Source: Rhizobium sp. BK376
GTDB lineage: Bacteria; Pseudomonadota; Alphaproteobacteria; Rhizobiales; Rhizobiaceae
Direction of reading: 5' to 3'
DNA length: 64,000 nt
NCBI RefSeq assembly: GCF_004341625.1
Contig: NZ_SLZG01000010.1
Location: forward strand, 1-64,000
Shown here: positions 43,746 to 54,320 of the stretch, piece by piece
Layout of the letters: every line of letters starts with the position of its first letter
Position numbering within the stretch: position 1 is the stretch's first letter
Program-made: the position numbers and the translations under genes
The notes under the pieces: model-generated
Seen by the model: the letters and a program-made list of their open reading frames with translations, nothing else
What the model was told of the DNA's origin: nothing
Databases searched by the model: none

Positions 43746-45335
43746 TCACCTGGGCTGCGAGGTTTCGGATTGCAGCGAGGATGCCGGATCGGCAAGCGTG
43801 TCCCAGACGGGCGCTGCCGCCTGGCGTACCTGGACGTACGCAGAATAAAGATGATCATAGCGTGCGGCCTCGGCCGGATCGGGCTCTTCGGCCGTCTTCA
43901 GCAGCGGCGTCACCCAATCGGCGATGCAGGCGTCCATGTCGGGATAAGCCCCGATCGCGACGGCCGCCATCATCGCAGCGCCGGCGGCTCCCGCCTCTTC
44001 GCGCTCGGAAATACGCACCGGCGCATTGATCGCCGCCGCAAGTGAAGAGCGCAGGGCGCGAGAACGTGCCGCCCCGCCGGTGAGGCGCAGCTCTTCCGGC
44101 ATGTCGCCCATGGCCGCGTAGCAGTCACGCGTCGCCATGCCGAGACCTTCGACGACGGAGCGCATGAGGTCGGCAAAGCCGTGGCGGATCGAAAGCCCGG
44201 TGAAGCTTGCCCGCGCATAGGCATTGACGAAGGGGCCGCGTTCGCCGGCCTCCGATATATAGGGATGATAGAGGAGCCCCGTCGGGCGGCTCGTGTAAAA
44301 CCATTGATCGACGCGCGAGACGAGCTCTTCCGGCCGAACGGCTCGGCCACCCTCGCTCATCAGTTCTGCGGCAAGCTTGAGAAGCCAGTCGATGTTGATC
44401 GTCGCGCCCATATTGGTCTGCACCTGGGTGACGATCCCGGGCATCGGCAGCGTGATGACATATCCCGTTCGCTCATCGTTGAGATGAACTTCGGGGACCG
44501 GCTTTGCGCGAAGGTGCACGCCGGTCGAACCGATCGTCGAGCAGGCGGCGTTCTTTCCGCCGGTGCGCACACCCGCTCCGAGCGCCGTCATCACCATGTC
44601 GACGTAGCCGAGGCAGATGGGTGTCCCGGCGCGCAATCCGCAAAGGGCCGCTGCTTCCGGCAGCAGCGGATGGACGATTTCGGTTCCCTCGACGATCTCG
44701 GGCAGCAGCGCACGGCGACGTATCAGACCCAGCGTATCGATGACGTCGTCGTCGTACCGGCGCGTCCGGAAATTGCCGAAGGTAAAGCTCGCCTCGGAAG
44801 GATCGGTGGCGCGCACGCCGGTCAGGTTGAGATAGAGCCAGTCCTTACAGTGCAGCGCGACTTCGGCTCTGTCGAGCAAATCCGGCTGCGTGCGGTCCAT
44901 ATGAGCAAGCTGCGCGCCCTGCTGGCAGGTATTAAGGCCTGTGCCTGTCGCCTCGAAGCGGACGCGATCACCCACAGTGCTGGACAGACGACTGACGGTT
45001 GTCGCCGCGCGGGCATCGAGCCAGAGCCATGCGTCGCCGACCGGGCGGTTGTCAGACCCAACGAGCCATGTGCCGTCGCCCTGCCCTGTCACTGCGACCG
45101 CCGCCACGCGGTTCGCAAGATTGTCCACCTTGGCTCCGAGATCGCGCAGCGTCTGCGCGCAATCGGCCCAGGTCTGGTCCAGAGACTGCAGGACAGCGCC
45201 GTCGGTCCGCGTGACATATCGGTTCGGTACGGATGCCGCCGCGATCTGCCGTCCCGCCAGATCGAAGGCAACAGCCTTGATGACAGAGGTTCCGGCGTCG
45301 ATGCCAATCAGAATATCGCGTCCAGCCTCACGCAT
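43746..45335 (-). CDS. eryA: FGGY-family erythritol kinase EryA
   Basis: A 529-aa kinase that should phosphorylate erythritol to L-erythritol 4-phosphate with ATP. ILIGIDAGTSVIKAVAFDL at the start is the first phosphate loop, WLWLDARAATTV near 80 the substrate region, NAACSTIGSTGVHL near 260 and LRLTGGAARSRALRSSLAAAINAPV (key RLTGGAARS) near 430 the FGGY signatures. ATG 45335 gives the standard N-terminus; a TTG eight codons earlier overlaps the GGAGGAG. It is second of eryD-A-B-C. Confidence 0.9.
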   Translation of the reverse strand: MREAGRDILIGIDAGTSVIKAVAFDLAGRQIAAASVPNRYVTRTDGAVLQSLDQTWADCAQTLRDLGAKVDNLANRVAAVAVTGQGDGTWLVGSDNRPVGDAWLWLDARAATTVSRLSSTVGDRVRFEATGTGLNTCQQGAQLAHMDRTQPDLLDRAEVALHCKDWLYLNLTGVRATDPSEASFTFGNFRTRRYDDDVIDTLGLIRRRALLPEIVEGTEIVHPLLPEAAALCGLRAGTPICLGYVDMVMTALGAGVRTGGKNAACSTIGSTGVHLRAKPVPEVHLNDERTGYVITLPMPGIVTQVQTNMGATINIDWLLKLAAELMSEGGRAVRPEELVSRVDQWFYTSRPTGLLYHPYISEAGERGPFVNAYARASFTGLSIRHGFADLMRSVVEGLGMATRDCYAAMGDMPEELRLTGGAARSRALRSSLAAAINAPVRISEREEAGAAGAAMMAAVAIGAYPDMDACIADWVTPLLKTAEEPDPAEAARYDHLYSAYVQVRQAAAPVWDTLADPASSLQSETSQPR

Positions 45336-45386
45336 AAAAACACGTCTCCTCCGTTCCAAGCCCGCGACTGATCACACGGCCACTCC

Positions 45387-46352
45387 TCACGCCGGATCCC
45401 CCGCGACCAGCGCTTGCGCAGTACGCTCATCGGTGATCAGACCACGAAGGCAACCGCTTTTCAGGACCGCCCTGATCGCCTCCACCTTCTCCCGCCCGCC
45501 CGCGATGGCAACAATCCTGCGTCCTTTCAGGCCCGCAAGATCGGGAGACAGGGTGCGTGCCGCGAGCGACGTCTGGATCGGCTTGCCTGTTCGATCGAAG
45601 AAATGGCCAAGCATTTCCCCGACACCGCCCAGATCACGAACCTCACGAATCTCCGAGACCTCGATCATCTGCGAAGCGACAAGCTGCGCTTCGGGTTCGG
45701 CGGTGCCGATACCGACGACCAGCAGATCGGCCCGCGCAGCAAGGCCAAAGACCTCCCGCACTCCGCGCTGCGCAAGGAGTACCTCACGATCTTCTGTCGA
45801 ATTGGCAAAAAACGGCACCGGCAACACGAAGGCGGAGGCACCGGTCTTTTCCGCAAGACGGTGCATGACATCGTAGGGGTTCGCCGAATAGTTCCGCGTC
45901 AGACCGCCCATCAATGATACGAACTGGACCTTGCCTGCATCCATGCGCGGCATGTCCGCGACCGCAGCAGCCAAGGTGCGGCCATGACCGATGCCGATCA
46001 TGCCGCCCTGCAGGTTCTCTATCTCGCGCTGAAGGAAGCCCGCCCCTGCGATACCCATGGCACGATGCGGCATGCCCTCTTCATGAAGGTCGGGCGTTAC
46101 CTCGCAATATTCCAATCCGTAGCGGGCCGAGATCTTCATCTCCAGAAGGACGCACTCCGCGACATCGCCATCAATGGTGATCTTGACCGCGCCATTCTGG
46201 TTGGCTCTGGCGATCAAACGATGCGCCTTGAGATTGGTTACGCCCAGTCTGGAGGCGACTTCGGCCTGGGTGAGACCGGCAGCATAGTGAAGCCACGCCG
46301 CGCGGATGGCGAGGCTGTCTTCATTGCTGCGTTTTACGGCGGGCCGGGCCAT
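45387..46352 (-). CDS. eryD: SorC-family erythritol regulator EryD
   Basis: A 321-aa regulator with GGAGGAGA before ATG 46352; two earlier in-frame starts lack ribosome sites. Residues ~15-50 form the HTH (AAGLTQAEVASRLGVTNLKAHRLI). The rest is the SorC sugar-binding domain with GMIGIGHGRTLAAAV near 120, FVSLMGGLTR, DLLVVGIG and LKGRRIVAIAGGREKVEAI. In Brucella EryD represses the operon until erythritol is present. Here it is the first gene, upstream of eryA, unlike the Brucella order where eryD is last. Confidence 0.9.
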   Translation of the reverse strand: MARPAVKRSNEDSLAIRAAWLHYAAGLTQAEVASRLGVTNLKAHRLIARANQNGAVKITIDGDVAECVLLEMKISARYGLEYCEVTPDLHEEGMPHRAMGIAGAGFLQREIENLQGGMIGIGHGRTLAAAVADMPRMDAGKVQFVSLMGGLTRNYSANPYDVMHRLAEKTGASAFVLPVPFFANSTEDREVLLAQRGVREVFGLAARADLLVVGIGTAEPEAQLVASQMIEVSEIREVRDLGGVGEMLGHFFDRTGKPIQTSLAARTLSPDLAGLKGRRIVAIAGGREKVEAIRAVLKSGCLRGLITDERTAQALVAGDPA

Positions 46353-46905
46353 GTCTCCTCCGAAGCATCTCGTCATTTCTGAAATTTTTTTTATCGCTTG
46401 CATTTTTTTGCATTATTTATAACATATGTCAACAAGATCACATCGGTGAGTGAAGGAGGAAACTCGTCGCCGGCCTCTTGAGAACGATCGTCAGGCTTGC
46501 TGACGCAATCGTTCCAGCATCGGAAACAGCTCGGCAAAAGACGTGAGCTTGCTCGATGTCCGCAGATCAATTCGGTGAGCAACAATGCGCAAAATTACCT
46601 TTTTATAAGGTTTTTCGGTCGCTTAGGTGAAGAAGCCATGGATAGGGTTTCGTTGCGAGAGTTGTTGATATCGGTGGCGGCTGAGCCGTAAGAAAGGCGA
46701 ATATCGAAGCTGCCGCACCTTCTTTCACGCAACGCAAGTCCGGCGGGTGATTGACAAGCCATCATAGATATCACATAGCTGAGATGGTTAATAACACAGA
46801 GATATCACAACGGTGGCGCTTCAGGGGCGAGGAAGACCACCAGAAAACGCTGAAAAGCGATGGGATTTCATCCCGTTGCAAAAAGCGGTGAATCGGAGGA
46901 GGCAC
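46353..46905. promoter_or_regulatory. Divergent ery control region
   Basis: This 553-bp gap lies between the divergent eryD and uptake-operon starts. On the eryD side (46382-46443) it is AT-rich, with AACATATG and ATCACAT (46437-46443). On the uptake side TTGACA (46751-46756) is a good -35, with a poor -10 near 46774. GATATCACAT (46767-46776) overlaps it and GATATCACAA (46801-46810) follows. ACCTTTTTATAAGGT near 46597-46611 is a small palindrome of unknown use. No full gene is supported in the middle. Confidence 0.55.
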
Positions 46906-47112
46906 ATGGTCATACAGAAAAAAGCACTCGCGGCCGCCAAGTTGCGACCAGCTTGTATCGGGCTGGAAGGTTCGATGGGCTTTGCTGCCATCGCCTCTGC
47001 ACGGCCGACCTTGGCTCTCACCGCATGGCCTCTCGCCATATTCGCAAACGCCGCCGCAGGAGCCGGCTCCTCGCGGCAGTCTCTACCCAATTTACAGGTT
47101 GTCGTACAATGA
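46906..47112 (+). CDS. Possible 68-aa leader ORF before the ery uptake operon
   Basis: ATG 46906 has an excellent GGAGGAGG site four bases upstream. The frame ends at a TGA overlapping the ATG of the DUF2291 gene (ATGA at 47109), the form of translational coupling. The product begins MVIQKKALAAAKLRPA and has a mildly hydrophobic centre (LALTAWPLAIFANAAAG). It matches no family I know. It may be a real small protein, a coupling leader or a relic of a signal peptide. Codon use looks less regular than in neighbours. Confidence 0.45.
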   Translation: MVIQKKALAAAKLRPACIGLEGSMGFAAIASARPTLALTAWPLAIFANAAAGAGSSRQSLPNLQVVVQ

Positions 47113-47758
47113 GCTTCCAGGCTGGCACTTCCACGAACAGGCGCGTCAAACCCGGCGTCCGTATCACCATTGCCTCCGTCGCGACCATCGTCCTGCTCGC
47201 TGCCATGGCGCTCGACACAAAGATTGTCAAAATCGGGTCGGAAGCGTCCGATTCAGGCGCCTTCTCCCCCGACACCTACGGCACATCAGAGTTCCCGAAG
47301 ATACAGACGGCAATCGAGGGACGTGCTGTCAGCGCTGATACGCTTGCAACGGCAATTGCCGCCGACAAGGCTGCTGCCGCCAAGCAATACGGCATTCCTG
47401 GCGGCATCGGTCCTGAGATCTCCGTCAAGTTCACGGGCGTCGTCGGCGCTGGGAAATCGGGTGTCTACGCCGTGACCGTTCCCGGCGTCCCGGGCGATGT
47501 GATGATCCGCGTTCAGACAGGTCCGGCCATTAACGGAACAGACCTGCGCGATGCGACAGGCACCATTCACTTCGAGCAATTCACCAACCAGATCGAATAT
47601 CAGAACGCCGGATCGGCTCTCAACAACGAGATGAAGAAGCAGGTTCTGTCGAAGATCGACAACAGCAATCTGACGGGAAAGACCATTTCGGTCGTTGGTG
47701 CGTTTCAGCTGATCAACCCGAAAAGCTGGCTCGTCACTCCTGTAAAGTTGGATGTCCA

Positions 47759-47762
<4 letters not shown>
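47109..47762 (+). CDS. DUF2291 protein of the ery uptake operon
   Basis: A 217-aa protein. After a short basic N-terminus one hydrophobic segment, ITIASVATIVLLAAMALDTKIV, looks like a membrane anchor without a lipobox Cys. The periplasmic part has VQTGPAINGTDLRDATGTIHFEQFTNQIEYQNAGSALN (key GTDLRDATG and FTNQIEYQ), then KTISVVGAFQLINPKSWLVTPVKL. The same two motifs recur in the second copy at 59173. The start and end overlap neighbours by four bases each. Its function is unknown; its place just before the ATPase suggests a transporter accessory protein. Confidence 0.8.
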
Positions 47763-49303
<1,541 letters not shown>

Positions 49304-49326
49304 ACTAGAATAACGGAGCACTGATC

Positions 49327-50466
49327 ATGGCCAATGCCGGTCCAACCATCAAACCAAGCCGCCAGGGCATGTTCAGCGATGGCTTCAATCTGGGCAAGCT
49401 GCTGCTCGAGGGACGCGCGTTTTTCGCGTTGATCGCGATCATCGTCGTCTTCTCGTTCCTGTCGCCCTATTACTTCTCGGTCAGCAACTTCCTGACCATG
49501 GCACAGCACGTCGCCATCTTCGGCATTCTCGCCGTGGGCATGCTGCTCGTCATCCTGAACGGCGGTATCGACCTCTCGGTCGGCTCGACGCTGGGCCTTG
49601 CCGGCATCGTCGCCGGCTTCATGATGCAAGGCGTCACCTTGCATTGGTTCGGCGTGATCCTTTATCCGCCGGTCTGGGTCGTCGCCATTCTCGCCTGCGT
49701 GCTCGGCGCGCTTGTTGGCCTGGTGAACGGCGTGCTGATCGCCCGTTTCAAGGTTCCGGCCTTCGTCGCGACCCTCGGCGTCATGTATGTGGTGCGCGGT
49801 TTTGCGCTGCTGATCACCAACGGCCTGACTTACAACAATCTCGGCGGCAAGCCTGAGCTTGGCAATACCGGCTTCGACTGGCTCGGCTTCAACCGCCTGT
49901 TCAGCGTTCCGATCGGCGTCGTCGTTCTGGTCGTCATTTCGATCCTGGTAAGCCTGATGCTCAACCGGTCTGCTTTTGGCCGCTGGCTCTATGCATCCGG
50001 TGGCAACGAGCGTGCCGCCGAGCTTTCCGGCGTTCCGGTCAAGACGGTTCAGATTACGGTCTACATGCTCTCAGGCATCTGCGCGGCGATCGCCGGCCTG
50101 ATCCTGTCTTCGCAGCTGACGTCGGCCGGCCCGACTGCCGGTACCTCCTATGAATTGACGGCCATTGCCGCTGTCGTCATCGGCGGCGCGGCCTTGACCG
50201 GCGGCCGGGGCAATATTCGCGGAACCCTGCTCGGTGCCTTCGTCATCGGGTTCCTGTCCGACGGTCTCGTGATCATCGGTATCTCGTCCTATTGGCAGAC
50301 AGTCTTCACCGGCGCGGTCATCGTGCTCGCGGTGTTGCTCAATGCCGTCCAGTATCGCCGTCGCGCCAAGGCACCCGCTACGCCCAGCAACGGCCAACCG
50401 ACTTCTCCGCAACAGGGGGGTAAAGCGCGTCAGGCTGATGCCGCTCGCGAGAAGGCAGCCGGATAA
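49327..50466 (+). CDS. eryF: Erythritol ABC transporter permease EryF
   Basis: A 379-aa permease of the RbsC type with about ten hydrophobic helices. GMLLVILNGGIDLSVGSTLGLAG near residue 75 and ELTAIAAVVIGGAALTGGRGNIRGTLLGAF (key GGAALTGGRGN) near 280 are the family signatures. RSAFGRWLYASGGNERAAELSGV marks the cytoplasmic loop. The last 45 residues are a polar Pro/Gln/Ala-rich tail longer than usual. It lies 23 bp after eryE. Confidence 0.88.
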   Translation: MANAGPTIKPSRQGMFSDGFNLGKLLLEGRAFFALIAIIVVFSFLSPYYFSVSNFLTMAQHVAIFGILAVGMLLVILNGGIDLSVGSTLGLAGIVAGFMMQGVTLHWFGVILYPPVWVVAILACVLGALVGLVNGVLIARFKVPAFVATLGVMYVVRGFALLITNGLTYNNLGGKPELGNTGFDWLGFNRLFSVPIGVVVLVVISILVSLMLNRSAFGRWLYASGGNERAAELSGVPVKTVQITVYMLSGICAAIAGLILSSQLTSAGPTAGTSYELTAIAAVVIGGAALTGGRGNIRGTLLGAFVIGFLSDGLVIIGISSYWQTVFTGAVIVLAVLLNAVQYRRRAKAPATPSNGQPTSPQQGGKARQADAAREKAAG

Positions 50467-50500
50467 CCGGCCTTATAGTCAACCAAGGAGGAAAACTTCA

Positions 50501-51454
50501 ATGCTTAGTAAGAAAATTCTGTTGCTCACGGCCTTCGCGCTTGCAGCTCCGGTCCTCGGCTCTGCGACATCCGCATCGGCCGCCGGCCTGATCTCGATCA
50601 TCGTCAACGATCCGGCCAACCCCTATTGGCTGACCGAAGGCAACGTTGCTGCCGCCGAAGCCAAGAAGCTCGGCTATGACGCCAAGGTCAGCGCTCACAA
50701 GGGCGACACCAACACGGAAAGTACGCTGATCGACACCGCGATCACCAACAAGTCCGTTGCGATCATTCTCGACCCGGCCAATGCCAGCGGCTCGATCGGT
50801 GCCGTCAAGAAGGCTGTTGCGGCAAACATCCCGGTCTTCCTCGTCAACGCGGAAATCAACCAGGAAGGTCTTGCCAAGGCTCAGCTCGTTTCCAACAACG
50901 CACAGGGTGCTGCCCTCGGCGCCCAGCAGTGGGTCCAGGATGTTGGTGAAAAGGGCAATTACGTCGAACTGCTCGGCGCCCCCTCCGACAACAACGCCGC
51001 AACGCGTTCCAACGGTTACACGACGGTTCTCAGCCAGTATGCGGATCTGCAGAAGGTTGGCGACCAGGTCGCTAACTGGGACCGTACGCAGGGTCACGAC
51101 AAGATGCAGAGCCTCCTGCAGGCTCATCCTGACATCATCGGCGTCATCAGCGGCAACGATGAAATGGCGCTCGGCGCGATCGCTGCCCTGAAGGAAGCCG
51201 GCAAGCTCGCCAACATCAAGGTCGGCGGTTTCGACGGCTCGCCTGATGCGGTTGCTGCGATCAAGGCCGGCGAACTGCAGTACACCGTTCTGCAGCCGGT
51301 TGCCGTCTTCTCGGCAAAGGCTGTCGATCAGGCCGACTCCTTCCTGAAGAACGGCAAGACTGGTGCTGCAAGCGAAAAGCAGCTCTACGATTGCCTGCTC
51401 ATCACCAAGGACAACGTCGCCAAGTACACCGCTCCGTTCACGCTCTCGGAGTAA
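50501..51454 (+). CDS. eryG: Erythritol ABC transporter binding protein EryG
   Basis: A 317-aa periplasmic protein with a signal peptide MLSKKILLLTAFALAAPVLG to about ASAA (residue ~28), and AAGGAGG before the ATG. The mature part is a type-I sugar-binding fold: ISIIVNDPANPYWLTEGNVAAAEA, IILDPANASGSIGAV, VLVNAEI-type FLVNAEINQEG and VISGNDEMALGAIAALKEAG. Erythritol specificity is inferred from the locus. It is the last gene, followed by a hairpin at 51463-51490. Confidence 0.88.
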   Translation: MLSKKILLLTAFALAAPVLGSATSASAAGLISIIVNDPANPYWLTEGNVAAAEAKKLGYDAKVSAHKGDTNTESTLIDTAITNKSVAIILDPANASGSIGAVKKAVAANIPVFLVNAEINQEGLAKAQLVSNNAQGAALGAQQWVQDVGEKGNYVELLGAPSDNNAATRSNGYTTVLSQYADLQKVGDQVANWDRTQGHDKMQSLLQAHPDIIGVISGNDEMALGAIAALKEAGKLANIKVGGFDGSPDAVAAIKAGELQYTVLQPVAVFSAKAVDQADSFLKNGKTGAASEKQLYDCLLITKDNVAKYTAPFTLSE

Positions 51455-51462
51455 CAATAATT

Positions 51463-51490
51463 GGGGAGCGCCAGCAAAGGCGCTCTCCTT
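51463..51490 (+). terminator. Hairpin after eryG
   Basis: GAGCGCC (51466-51472) pairs with GGCGCTC (51479-51485) over a six-base loop and the stem continues imperfectly outward (GGG with CC). It begins just after the eryG stop and is followed by TCCTTTG. It probably ends the uptake operon. Confidence 0.7.
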
Positions 51491-51676
51491 TGCTTGCTTG
51501 CATTCAGGAAGCCTGCAACAGAAAGTCGTATGAATTGCACGCGATGCGATTTGACTTTGCAGGCGCAATCGCACCAAGAAGGGAGGCTCTGACGTGAACG
51601 GCCCTGGGTGCCAATCGCCCCTTGCGATCGTCACGGCTGATCTGACATAAGTCCGCTTGGCCACAGTGTAAGCAAT

Positions 51677-52570
51677 ATGAATATTTTAGGCGACGACAAC
51701 GATCCCACCGATAACCGAATGGCTCAAGATCCGGTGCCGAGCGACAGCCGGCAGGCCCGGCAGATTGCGCGTCGTCAGTCGATCACCGAAGCCGTGATGG
51801 CCGAAGGTTCCGTGCGGATCGAGGATATTGCCGACCGCTTCGGCATAAGCCTGATGACCGCCCATCGCGACCTCGATGATCTCGTCAGTCGCGGCATCTT
51901 GCGCAAGGCACGCGGCGTTGCGTCCGCAGCGCCAACCAGTCTCAGTGAATCCAGCGACCTTTACCGTTCCAGCCGGCAGTCTGCAGAGAAGAAGGCGCTT
52001 GCGCTTGCCGCCATGCGCTTCGTCGAACCGGGGCACGCAATCTTTTGCGACGACTCGACGACCGTGCTGCAGATGGCACGCTATCTCCCCTCCAAGGTGC
52101 CGCTTACCGTCATCACGAACTCGCTGACCTTCATGAACGAGCTCAAGGGCGTGCGCGACCTCAACCTGCTCGGTCTTGGCGGTCAATACTACAATTGGTG
52201 CAACGCCTTCATGGGCCGCATGACGACGCACGAGATATCTCATCTCCGCGCCGACACTCTGTTCATGTCGATGTCGGCGATAACCGACGATATCGCTTTC
52301 CACCAGTTTCTTGAGATCGTCGATACCAAGCGGGCAATGTTTGAGTCCGCGTCGACCCGCATCCTGCTTGTCGATCACACCAAATTCGATCGTCGTGCCC
52401 TGCACGCCTTCGCGCCACTCAGCGATTTCGATGTCGTCATCGTCGATGACGGAACGCCCGCCGCACACCTCGACCGCATGCGAGCCCAGGGTATCAACGT
52501 CGTCGTCGCCCCGACACGCGGGCCGGGCCATACCTCGGCCATCGAGCGCTACGAGCCCGAAGAGAAATAA
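51677..52570 (+). CDS. DeoR-family regulator
   Basis: A 297-aa regulator with a ~30-residue polar extension before the winged helix RRQSITEAVMAEGSVRIEDIADRFGISLMTAHRDLDDLV (recognition helix LMTAHRDLDDLV). The sensor half has IFCDDSTTVLQMARYL, LTVITNSL and LNLLGLGGQYYNWCNAFMG. Ribosome sites before ATG 51677 and ATG 51719 are both poor, so the start is uncertain. It stands 214 bp before the FGGY kinase and resembles the regulators at 40344 and 54317. Its target is probably the kinase operon. Confidence 0.85.
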   Translation: MNILGDDNDPTDNRMAQDPVPSDSRQARQIARRQSITEAVMAEGSVRIEDIADRFGISLMTAHRDLDDLVSRGILRKARGVASAAPTSLSESSDLYRSSRQSAEKKALALAAMRFVEPGHAIFCDDSTTVLQMARYLPSKVPLTVITNSLTFMNELKGVRDLNLLGLGGQYYNWCNAFMGRMTTHEISHLRADTLFMSMSAITDDIAFHQFLEIVDTKRAMFESASTRILLVDHTKFDRRALHAFAPLSDFDVVIVDDGTPAAHLDRMRAQGINVVVAPTRGPGHTSAIERYEPEEK

Positions 52571-52635
52571 ATCCACCAGCTTTTCACGCTCGAACGTGTG
52601 GCGCTTCGCGCCATGCGAGCCTGCGCGTCAATTTG

Positions 52636-52647
52636 TGTTATGTAACA
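52636..52647. promoter_or_regulatory. TGTTA-TG-TAACA palindrome before the kinase operon
   Basis: A perfect 5-bp inverted repeat with a two-base centre ends four bases before the -35 at 52652. It is a likely operator for one of the two DeoR-type proteins flanking the kinase gene. Confidence 0.5.
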
Positions 52648-52651
52648 GCTA

Positions 52652-52680
52652 TTGACGTTAACTTATCATAATCCTATGTT
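52652..52680 (+). promoter_or_regulatory. Promoter of the kinase-DeoR-dehydrogenase operon
   Basis: TTGACG (52652-52657), 17-bp spacer, TATGTT (52675-52680). It lies 104 bp before the kinase ATG at 52785, leaving a leader with no evident structure. Confidence 0.6.
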
Positions 52681-52784
52681 CTATTCATCGGAAGCGAACG
52701 AGCAAATTCCGTCGCATCAATTCAGTCTGGAAGACCGAAGACGCTCTTGACTGACGACTGCAACAAGGGAGCGAGGAAATAACA

Positions 52785-54320
52785 ATGTCCAGCCTGCTAG
52801 GGATAGACAACGGCTTGACGGTGACCAAAGCGGTCATCTTCGACATCGACGGCACGCAGCTTTCGGTGGCGCGGCGGCGGGTGCCGCAGTCAATGCCGCA
52901 GGCCCGCTGGGTCGAGCGCGACATGGCCGGTCTGTGGCAGGCCACTGCCGAAGCGATCAAGGAAGCCATCAGCCTCAGCGGCAGACCTGCCGACGATATC
53001 AAGGCGGTCGCTGCGACCGCGCACGGCGATGGGCTTTATCTGCTCGACAAGAACCGCCAGCCACTCGGTCCCGGAATTCTCTCGCTGGACAGCCGTGCCG
53101 GCGGGATCGTGGAGCGTTGGTCAGCGGGTTCGGTCTTTTCAGAAGCGCTGGAACTGACCGGACAGGTCCCGCATGCATCGGCACCTTCCGCGCTGCTCGC
53201 ATGGCTGAAAGAAAACGATCCCGATCGTTTCAATGAAATCGGCCATATCATTGCCTGCAAGGATTGGCTCCGGTTCTGCCTCACGGACACAATCGGCACC
53301 GACCGGACCGAGGCCAGCACGTCCTTCACCGATGTGAACGGCCAGGATTATTCGCCAGAAGCGCTTCGCGTATATGGGCTGGAAGAGCTGTTTAATGCGC
53401 TGGCGCCAATCGCTCCCTCTGCCGCGGTCGTAGGTTACGTCACCGCCGAGGCGGCCGCGCTCACTGGTCTCAAGAAGGGCACGCCGGTTGCCTCCGGCCT
53501 GCATGACGTTACGGCCTCCGCACTTGGCATAGGCGGCCACGCCGACAACGTCATGAGCATCGTTGCCGGCACCTATTCCATCAATGAGGTCGTATCCGAC
53601 GCGCCACGCACGGACCCTCGCTGGTTCTGCCGCAACGCCATCACGCCCGGCCGCTGGAACAACATGTCGATCTCGCCGGCCTCGACGGCGAACTACGACT
53701 GGTTCCTCGACACCTTCTGCCCCGGCGACCAGGCCGAAGCTGCAGCAACCGGCGTATCGGTCCACGCGACGCTGGCAAAAGAGATCGATGCGGCTCTGAA
53801 AAGGCCGTCCACCATCCTTTTCCATCCCTATCTCTTCGGTTCGCCCTACGGCAATTTTGCCAGCGGCAGCTTCCTCGGCCTGCACGGCTGGCACGACCGC
53901 GGCGACATGCTGAAGGCAGTGTTGGAGGGCATCGCCTTCAACCATCGCACCCATGTCGATGCGCTTCGCGATGGCTTTGCGTTCAGCGAAGTCCGGCTGA
54001 CGGGCGGCGGCTCCCGCAATCCCGCCTTTGCGCAGATGTTTGCCGATATCCTCAACATGCCCGTCACCGTTACAACCGTCGACGAAGCAGCCGCCTTCGG
54101 CGCCGCGCTCTGCGCAGGAACCGCAGTCGGGCTCTTCACATCGCCCCAGGACGGGGCAGCGGCAATTGCCAAGGTCGACCGCACCTATTTTCCGGATTCT
54201 TCACAAAGCGCCATCTTCGACGAGCGCTTCGCCCTCTACAGCAGGCTTGCCGAGACGCTGAAGCCGCAATGGCTGGAGCTTGAAAAGCTTGCGGCGCTCA
54301 TTCCGGGAGTACGCCCGTGA
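52785..54320 (+). CDS. FGGY-family carbohydrate kinase, substrate unassigned
   Basis: A 511-aa kinase. LLGIDNGLTVTKAVIFDIDG opens with the phosphate loop, but with Asn-Gly where EryA has Ala-Gly. ILSLDSRAGGIVERW near 97, VASGLHDVTASALGIGG near 240, SIVAGTYSINEVV and VRLTGGGSRNPAFAQMFADIL near 405 are FGGY features. It is distinct from EryA and is coupled (GTGA overlap) to a DeoR gene and then a GlpD-like dehydrogenase. The gene set suggests kinase then FAD-dependent oxidation of a polyol or ketose phosphate. The substrate is unknown. Confidence 0.85.
   Translation: MSSLLGIDNGLTVTKAVIFDIDGTQLSVARRRVPQSMPQARWVERDMAGLWQATAEAIKEAISLSGRPADDIKAVAATAHGDGLYLLDKNRQPLGPGILSLDSRAGGIVERWSAGSVFSEALELTGQVPHASAPSALLAWLKENDPDRFNEIGHIIACKDWLRFCLTDTIGTDRTEASTSFTDVNGQDYSPEALRVYGLEELFNALAPIAPSAAVVGYVTAEAAALTGLKKGTPVASGLHDVTASALGIGGHADNVMSIVAGTYSINEVVSDAPRTDPRWFCRNAITPGRWNNMSISPASTANYDWFLDTFCPGDQAEAAATGVSVHATLAKEIDAALKRPSTILFHPYLFGSPYGNFASGSFLGLHGWHDRGDMLKAVLEGIAFNHRTHVDALRDGFAFSEVRLTGGGSRNPAFAQMFADILNMPVTVTTVDEAAAFGAALCAGTAVGLFTSPQDGAAAIAKVDRTYFPDSSQSAIFDERFALYSRLAETLKPQWLELEKLAALIPGVRP

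Noticed and set aside
46400..46434. A classical promoter for eryD on the minus strand
   Set aside because: TTGACA is present in the complement near 46428, but no acceptable -10 occurs at 16-18 bp, so I list only the control region.
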